13,406 bases of DNA, taken from contig JAJIRX010001088.1 in assembly GCA_023853785.1 (NCBI GenBank), forward strand, positions 1 through 13,406. Direction: 5' to 3'. This DNA is from Psilocybe azurescens (Eukaryota > Basidiomycota > Agaricomycetes > Agaricales > Agrocybaceae). Positions 8,431 through 13,406 of the stretch are shown one piece after another. A program made the position numbers and the translations under genes. The notes below the pieces were generated by a model, which was given only the letters and a program-made list of their open reading frames with translations, was not told where the DNA came from and made no database searches. Numbering within the stretch: the first letter of the stretch is position 1; every line of letters begins with the position of its first letter.

Positions 8431-8760
8431 ACTCTCGTCTGGGCGGATGTGAGCGTTTGACTACGTGTTTTTTGGATAGGATCACGGTTATTTCCTTGGC
8501 CAACAGCCTAGCCGGTGGAATGGTCTACTTATGGGGGCTGTTTGGGCGTTTTCTCTTTGTCCAAGAGTACGTTCTAGAAGGGAGCCAGAAGATATATTCG
8601 ACTGTAACTTGACAAACGTCTAGGGATATAACGAACATTGATCTAAACGGGCGCCTTTGAGCTCATGATACGTTCTGGAGGCTGTATCTTGATACAAATA
8701 AGATTCCCATCTCTGATAACGGTGTCACGGCATTGTGTCATCCATCTTTTAGAACATGAC
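8165..8760 (-). pseudogene. inverted partial copy of the Ser-rich gene's 5' exons
   Basis: Read on the minus strand, this region gives DTVIRDGNLICIKIQPPERI, then after an intron-like gap WTKRKRPNSPHK, and AKEITVILSKKHVVKRSHPP. These match the 5' exons of the plus-strand gene (KIQPSEHIL, WTKRKRSSSAHK, AKATIVTLSK). The copy keeps A6 where the plus copy has A5, so each copy shows what the other lost. Here the ATG of the MPLAK segment reads AGG, an in-frame stop follows PHK, and CC has become CCC near 8442. The open frame then continues into unrelated sequence down to 8165. It is a decayed duplicate, not an independent gene. Confidence 0.6.
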
Positions 8761-8896
8761 CCTCCCGATTCCCGACATAGGTTTTCCTTGAGATCGTACA
8801 TCATTCCAGGAGACGACTGCACGCCTGGAGTAAACCATACCTTCAAGAGAGGGAGAGGGTTCTGGGTTTGGATGCGTAAATGCATGAAGTTGGACG
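8431..8896 (-). repeat. right arm of the large inverted repeat, inner part
   Basis: Reverse complement of about 6000-6500 in the left arm, collinear apart from short indels. It stops at 8896, where a 762 bp element interrupts the arm, and resumes at about 9659. Confidence 0.85.
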
Positions 8897-9658
8897 TAAG
8901 ATAGAGGGCATCAGGAACCAGCTAGCTTATGTAATTGTATTAGATAAGCGCCAAGAGCGGCAAAATGTTCAGTTTCGAAAAATCAAAAAGTTACGAACAC
9001 TATTTTACAATGATTATACCTCTCAAATGTCTACTTTAGCAAGTCATACTTTTCTTTAATTTTTTTCTTCAAGCTGGCAAAGATACTTGGCAGAAGAACA
9101 CAACGACCATGATATTTCCGGTTTGCCCAAGCTGCTTCCAGGCCTGTCAAACCCTGTGAGTATCCATTGATAAATCAAACTGCTCTGTTGGCATATCTAA
9201 TAGGCAAGTCAAGATTAGACAATGTCATTTAAGTTTTTAAATGTGCTCATAGACCTCCAGACCATTGTCCCACTGATAAAGCAGTGTTTTGAGCACATTT
9301 TGAGGGTTTGTTGGCTTTTTTACCATTGAGCTGGTCTACTATTCGCTGTATAAAGTCACGTGTTTGTATTATATAAGCGGCAAAATCTTGAGATCCCATA
9401 TTGATATTTTTTTTCTTTCTATCTCTGGGTGCGTAACAAAGCATTTGGAGGTGTTTTAGTCAAAAAATAAATGTCTCAAAAATATGAGAAATATTTTATT
9501 TCCAAAAATTACTTCCATAGAATGTAGCCTACTATATTCTACATACTTCTATGGTCTTAAAAATGCCATAGGTATTTTGTTGTAAAAGGATTTGAGGCAT
9601 CCGTTGAGCCCAAATTCTGATTACATAAACTAGCTGGTTCCTGATGCCCTCTATCTTA
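8897..9658. mobile_element. 762 bp non-autonomous element with 39 bp terminal inverted repeats
   Basis: Left terminus 8897-8935 begins TAAGATAGAGGGCATCAGGA. The right terminus 9620-9658 is its reverse complement over 39 nt with one mismatch. The element splits the right arm of the large inverted repeat; the left arm shows the uninterrupted arrangement (GGCTGTGCCATTCACGTCC at about 5990-6008). A clean target-site duplication is not visible; TA or TAA are candidates, since TAAATGG follows three extra bases (GAG) after the right end. The interior is AT-rich with no transposase motif. A minus-strand frame (9247-9444, with MGSQDFAAYIIQTRDFIQRI) and a plus-strand stretch near 9080-9150 look faintly coding but are unrecognised. 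A hairpin with stem CCATAGAA/TTCTATGG lies at 9515-9554. Confidence 0.8.
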
Positions 9659-9769
9659 GAGTAAATGGATTGCACAGCCACCGACCCAAAATTCTTCGTC
9701 ACCACCCACTCCTTCCCTTATTTTCCGGTGCACTTTGTACAGCCACTTTTCCACCGGTTCGGTTGGCCA
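9659..9769 (-). repeat. right arm of the large inverted repeat, outer part
   Basis: Reverse complement of about 5901-5995, sharing the outer tip TGGCCAACCGAACCGGTGG and the inner blocks GTGGCTGTACAAAGTG, AATAAGGGAAG and GACGAAGAATTTTG. No target-site duplication is seen outside the two tips. Confidence 0.8.
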
Positions 9770-9837
9770 CTCCGCTCAGTCAAGCGCTCAGGCCTTTAGC
9801 AACTTGCTCGTTACTTCACGTCGTGTCGCGCCTGTCC

Positions 9838-9845
9838 ACTTAGGA
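9838..9845. repeat. left target-site duplication of the hAT-like element
   Basis: ACTTAGGA, paired with CCTTAGGA at 10458-10465. Seven of eight positions match. Confidence 0.75.
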
Positions 9846-10457
9846 CAGTGTTGGACAGTTATTAACTGAAGTTATGAGTTACGGTAACGGTAACTGTAAC
9901 AGTTATTAACTGTAACAGTTATTAACTGTTGATTACAGTTATCTATTAAATAACTTTCTCACATCCAAATCTCAGTTCGATGGCAAAACGCGTGATAAAG
10001 CCGACCCGAGGAATCGCCACATGCCTGCAAACAGTTCCTTCCTGTTATAGGCACTTCGCAGCCTCTACTATCGGTATTCCCTTGATGGATGGAGAAATAT
10101 AGTTATTCTGATTTCTTAATACTTATTTCAATAATGCTGCATGGTGTGAACGCTTTTCTCATTTTTGTCTCACTGTCATTCGAAGATGAGTTGGCACTTT
10201 ATGAGTTGGTGGACCTTGATGCAGCTAGTGATGATCCTGACATTGACGTAGGACTGGATGCAACAACAGAGGATATACTCACTGGATAGTTAACCCAATA
10301 TCTCTGACCTCAATGTACGACCTAGAGGAACAGAGGCGAGCAAAATTTGATGGACAGTTGTCGCAGTTCTGTTAACTCTGTCCAAATATAGGTTGCTTGT
10401 TAACGGTTAATAACTGTTATCGACTATGATAACGGTTACATGACTGGCACAACACTG
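9846..10457. mobile_element. 612 bp hAT-like non-autonomous element
   Basis: The element starts CAGTGTTG (9846) and ends CAACACTG (10457). Imperfect similarity continues inward. The flanks ACTTAGGA (9838-9845) and CCTTAGGA (10458-10465) form an 8 bp target-site duplication with one mismatch. CAGTG-type termini with 8 bp duplications are characteristic of the hAT superfamily. Subterminal zones carry repeated AACNGTTATTAACNGT-like motifs on the left (9855-9950) and their inverse on the right (10390-10440). It contains no full transposase. Confidence 0.8.
10181..10289 (+). pseudogene. possible acidic C-terminal remnant of a transposase
   Basis: An open frame runs from upstream to TAG 10287-10289; its last part reads EDELALYELVDLDAASDDPD and then further acidic residues. 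An AG acceptor could lie just before 10186. Its position near the right end of a hAT-like element fits a leftover last exon, but I see no hAT catalytic or dimerisation motif. It could be chance. Confidence 0.25.
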
Positions 10458-10465
10458 CCTTAGGA
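10458..10465. repeat. right target-site duplication of the hAT-like element
   Basis: CCTTAGGA directly follows the CACTG end of the element and matches 9838-9845 at seven of eight positions. Confidence 0.75.
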
Positions 10466-10594
10466 CGATATCGCGACTTGAAATCAACCGTGGGATTTGA
10501 CAGGTTGTTCTATCAGCTTGGTACACCATTTATGCCATAGACCTTGCCATAGATAGTTTAAATCTGAGTCGAGGATACCCTCTCAATTTGATAA

Positions 10595-10832
10595 AGATCT
10601 GAGGTTTACACGGCATCTCGGCGATGAGGGTGGACGCCCCCTTTGCAATGGAAGTAACCCACTCAACTATTTTTAGTTTCAGAAAATTGCCATGACTTTC
10701 AGTAGATCGAATAGATCTGAGGTTCACACGGCATCTCGACGATGAGGGTGTGGGACGCCCCCTTGCAATGGAAGTAACCCACTCAACTATTTTTAGTGTC
10801 AGAAAATTGCCATGACTTTCAGTAGATCGAAT
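10595..10832 (+). repeat. two tandem copies of a 118-120 bp unit
   Basis: Copy 1 is 10595-10712 and copy 2 is 10713-10832. Both begin AGATCTGAGGTT and end AGTAGATCGAAT. They differ by a few substitutions (TTTACA/TTCACA, CTCGGC/CTCGAC, TTTC/TGTC) and small indels around GGGTGGACGCCCCC. No coding content is seen. The array ends about 25 nt before the TATA-like tract of the membrane-protein gene. Confidence 0.9.
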
Positions 10833-10857
10833 GAGCCTGACCTGCGAGGGGAACGTT

Positions 10858-10866
10858 TATATATAA
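10858..10866 (+). promoter_or_regulatory. TATA-like element upstream of the membrane-protein gene
   Basis: TATATATAA lies about 160 nt upstream of the ATG at 11028 and just downstream of the 118 bp tandem duplication. A 28-codon upstream reading frame (10918-11004, starting MNVISWIFKRW) lies between them. Confidence 0.4.
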
Positions 10867-11314
10867 CAGGTTTGACTGTAATACTAAGAATAGTTACTAT
10901 TCCACAAAGGTAGGAAAATGAATGTGATCTCGTGGATTTTTAAGAGATGGTTCAATCAAAACTGGTTTAAAAGCTTGTCCAAGACCGCATATCGAGCATT
11001 CTGACTACCCTTACTTCTAACCCACCAATGGCATCCGCTTTATTAGCCTCACTGTATATCTCAGCAATGACAGTATACACCTTGGGCATATACCGCACTT
11101 ATTACTTCAAGAAGAGGTTCATATCCCACGCAGACTACAACACAGGATCTGCACAAGATAATTATCTTAATATGCTAGCGAGCTATCAGCTGTGGGAAAT
11201 ATCTTGTTAGAGATGAAGGCAACATGGAGGACGATGCGCTGACGTCTGCATTCTCCCTCGTGCCGTATGTAGTCATACCTCATGATCCCCTGACACAAAT
11301 TGATGCCGAAGGAG

Positions 11315-11322
11315 ACAGGCTT
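11315..11322. repeat. left target-site duplication ACAGGCTT
   Basis: Identical to 12384-12391 and lying within codons of the membrane-protein exon (GDRL). Confidence 0.9.
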
Positions 11323-12383
11323 AGGACCCCTGAAAGTAGACTTCGAACCCAGATCCCAATCCGGATAGAAATTTTTGAAAAATTTTGGAACCCGTAGGAC
11401 TATCCGGATAAAAATTGGGCATTTTGGCCAGAACCCAGACACGATTTCCGGATAGAAATTGGACTGGCCAACCCAACCCAGATCCGCTTCCCGGGATAAA
11501 AAATTTGTGTAGGGGTTGACTTGAACATAATAATTGTGGGCAGCATACTTCTAATGAAAAATCAACCACTACACTATCTAGATACATTCCTCAAAGATTG
11601 TATTTCGCACACACTGTATAGAATTAAGATATGTTGCGTCGGCCAAATTTCAAGAGCTTGGACTCTGAAATATATGTGTTCACATCTCAGAAAACCTTAA
11701 TCTCAGTAAAAGCTATATATTCAAAGTCTTGCAGCAAAAATGGACAACACAGTAATGTATCACACTCACCGAACATCATGGGTGTTTTCTATATCTCTGT
11801 ACAGTTTTTCGAACATTATCTCGGCTCCCACTTTCGTGCTGTCCCACATGCCCAACTGCTTCCCGCCCTCCGATTTGATCATCTCCCACTATCGACATTT
11901 ATGTGCACTCTGAAGCATGCTCCATCCGAGGCAACCTGGCTTCAAAATCTTTCAAGACGACTGGACATTGTTCAGAGACATCAAAGATAACAGCAAAAGT
12001 TGTAGCGGCTTTGAAAGCTTTTGTTGGAGGGAAAAAACCGGCAGAGCAGGACCCTGAAGAGGATATTTAGCTAGGCCTTAAAATAAGCAATATTGGTTGT
12101 ATTTTTATCAAATATTAAATCTTAACGTACATTAACTACGAGACTTTCATAGAGCTGGTATTATGGCTCCAGAGGAGCCGGTGAGCCGAAAAAATGGGCA
12201 TTCTGGGGCGAAAAATGAGAAAATCGCGATTTTGGGTAACCCAGATCCAGCGTCCGGATAGAAATTTCCCTTACTTGAACCCAGATCCCAAATCCGGATA
12301 GAAATTGGCCAAAGTCGTCCGGATAGAAATTTGTAAAACTCGACTTTTTGGATCTGGGTTCCAAGTCTACTTTCAGGGGTCCT
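11323..12383. mobile_element. 1061 bp element with 34 bp terminal inverted repeats and perfect 8 bp target-site duplication
   Basis: The left end begins AGGACCCCTGAAAGTAGACT (11323) and the right end (12350-12383) is its reverse complement over 34 nt with one mismatch. The flanks ACAGGCTT (11315-11322) and ACAGGCTT (12384-12391) are identical. CCGGATAGAAATT or close variants recur in the same orientation near both ends (11361, 11404, 11448, 11491, 12254, 12294, 12319). The 8 bp duplication fits hAT- or P-like elements; the AGGACCCC tip is not a canonical hAT tip, so the superfamily is open. No transposase is seen. A decayed coding tail lies at about 11800-12070. Confidence 0.9.
11805..12070 (+). 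pseudogene. decayed coding tail inside the 1061 bp element
   Basis: After a CTGTACAG acceptor-like site (ending about 11804), one frame reads NIISAPTFVLSHMPNCFPPS to a TGA, then FKIFQDDWTLFRDIKDNS. With a further shift it reads KVVAALKAFVGGKKPAEQDP to an acidic end at TAG 12068-12070. The residue make-up looks like real coding sequence with several frame changes. Family not recognised; it may be a captured host gene end or a degenerate element gene. Confidence 0.3.
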
Positions 12384-12391
12384 ACAGGCTT
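12384..12391. repeat. right target-site duplication ACAGGCTT
   Basis: Identical to 11315-11322 and directly followed by the continuation of the interrupted exon. Confidence 0.9.
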
Positions 12392-12949
12392 TCGATTGCA
12401 ATTCTTCAGATCGATGTAGTCGCAAGGACCATATTTGCTCGAACATCTGCAATTTCGGCTTTTCTATTTGCCACGATGGGCCTCGTCTTGGGTCATCTAT
12501 ACACTTCCAAGAAATTGGACCTAAACGATAGACGCATCATAGACAAATGGGTTAAGGTATGCAGACTACTGCTCAGCATGTACTGAATAACTAATTCAAC
12601 CTTCTTTGTCTAAAATCGTAGGCATCGTTGAGCATTGATAGAGCGGAATCGGTGGAGTTTGGGTCTCTTGGATTCTACCCATTTCTTGTACCATCTGGTC
12701 AGTATTTTACAAAGCATTTCGAATTTCACATTACGAGTAGCTAACATAGGCCATGAAGGTCCGGGTGGTTTCTGCGTAGCAGCATTAACTGTTGTTGCAT
12801 ACTCAAGTGCAGCGAGCTCTGACAACACAGCAGAACCCATAAACAAGGGCTCCGTAATAGCTACCGTGGTATACTTTACCCTGTTGGTTTTGATCAAAGT
12901 GGTCAAAACATTCAGGGCAATACAGATATTGGGAGGGATAGGGTTCTAA

Positions 12950-13406
12950 TGTCGCCTTTTCGTCTGTTCAAATTTCAAGAGAAGGCTGTTTGAAGACTTG
13001 TTATTACAACGTATTTCTACGTCCCAATATTTGTATTTATCGGGTGGAGTAGTCGTTCGCGCACTTCATATACAGATAGATGGACTGTTTCCAATCAAAT
13101 GTACACTATGTGAAATTTTCTCATGCCATTCGATTGTCTGTTAAAGCTAAGAGTGATGGCATTGGCCATAGAAATTCCCATGATGTCGTGGCCGGGAATG
13201 TGCCTGTAGCTTAATTATTAGGGTAAAGGCAGCGCCAGGTGAATACACTAAACACTTGACAGAATTTTGAAAGAAGAGATCTACTATATAATAAAAAAGC
13301 TTATGACTGACTGAACAGTGACCCAAGATTCCATGTTGGTCTGAGGGCGGCTGGTTCAGAGACAAGCGACCTTTTAGGTTCTAGCCTTGAGGCGACAATT
13401 GCAAAT
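12950..13406. other. downstream flank, no recognised feature
   Basis: AT-rich, with no supported gene, RNA or repeat. It presumably contains the 3' untranslated region of the membrane-protein gene. Open frames here are short and without recognisable motifs. Confidence 0.5.

Larger units (their letters stand above)
11028..12949 (+). pseudogene. small multi-pass membrane protein of unknown family, exon split by a transposon
   Basis: Family not recognised. ATG 11028 opens MASALLASLYISAMTVYTLG, a likely first membrane segment, then IYRTYYFKKRF. A frame change at about 11180-11190 leads into GKYLVRDEGNMEDDALTSAF and DPLTQIDAEGDRL, ending at 11322. The frame resumes at 12392 as SIAILQIDVVARTIFARTSA, then AFLFATMGLVLGHLYTSKK (second segment), to 12556. 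Introns are 12557-12621 (65 nt) and 12698-12749 (52 nt, ending GCTAACATAG). Last exons: ASLSIDRAESVEFGSLGFYP, then GGFCVAALTVVAYSSAA and SVIATVVYFTLLVLIKVV (third and fourth segments), stop TAA 12947-12949. The intact product would be about 244 residues. Between 11323 and 12383 sits a transposon; removing it with one target copy joins the exon in frame. The later exons look undamaged, so the insertion is probably recent. The early frame change may be an assembly error or independent damage. Confidence 0.7.

Noticed and set aside
12635..12906. Overlapping open frames on both strands at the 3' end of the membrane-protein gene
   Set aside because: The plus-strand frame reads through an intron with good GTCAGT, CTAAC and CATAG signals; the minus-strand frame is its shadow.

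Overview
The window looks like transposon-rich DNA from a filamentous basidiomycete, probably an Agaricomycete. Three signs support this: many 50-67 nt GT-AG introns with CTAAC/CTTAAC-like branch sites, a gene with the CxC5 and CxC6 cysteine clusters that accompany Kyakuja-Dileera-Zisupton (KDZ) transposons in mushroom-forming fungi, and a P450 remnant resembling the basidiomycete CYP63-type enzymes. I see no rRNA, tRNA, CRISPR or bacterial operon signal. Almost every protein-coding unit here is broken.

Layout. 3-914 (+): the 3' part of an unrecognised gene with a Lys/Ser-rich tail. 1168-3333 (+): the KDZ-associated CxC5/CxC6 gene, three exons with several single-base frameshifts. 3454-3805: a block of short helically phased TCCNNNGGA repeats. 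3806-5090 (-): the N-terminal half of a P450 gene, cut off where that block begins. 5091-5900: non-coding. 5901-9769: a large inverted repeat with arms of about 600 nt around a loop of about 1.9 kb. The left arm and loop carry a multi-exon Ser-rich gene of unknown function. The right arm carries an inverted decayed copy of its 5' part and is itself split by a 762 bp element with 39 bp terminal inverted repeats. 9846-10457: a 612 bp non-autonomous hAT-like element with an 8 bp target-site duplication. 10595-10832: two tandem copies of a ~118 bp unit. 11028-12949 (+): a gene for a small multi-pass membrane protein, interrupted in an exon by a 1061 bp element (11323-12383) with 34 bp inverted termini and a perfect 8 bp target-site duplication. 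Removing the element restores the reading frame exactly. 12950-13406: nothing recognised.

The genes do not form a pathway. The window is best read as a record of nested mobile-element activity: at least three non-autonomous elements with definable ends, one likely KDZ-type element, and several host or captured genes they have broken. Many of the frameshifts sit in or beside short homopolymer runs, so some apparent pseudogenes may reflect assembly indels. The in-frame stops in the P450, the missing P450 C-terminal half and the element insertion are not explained that way.
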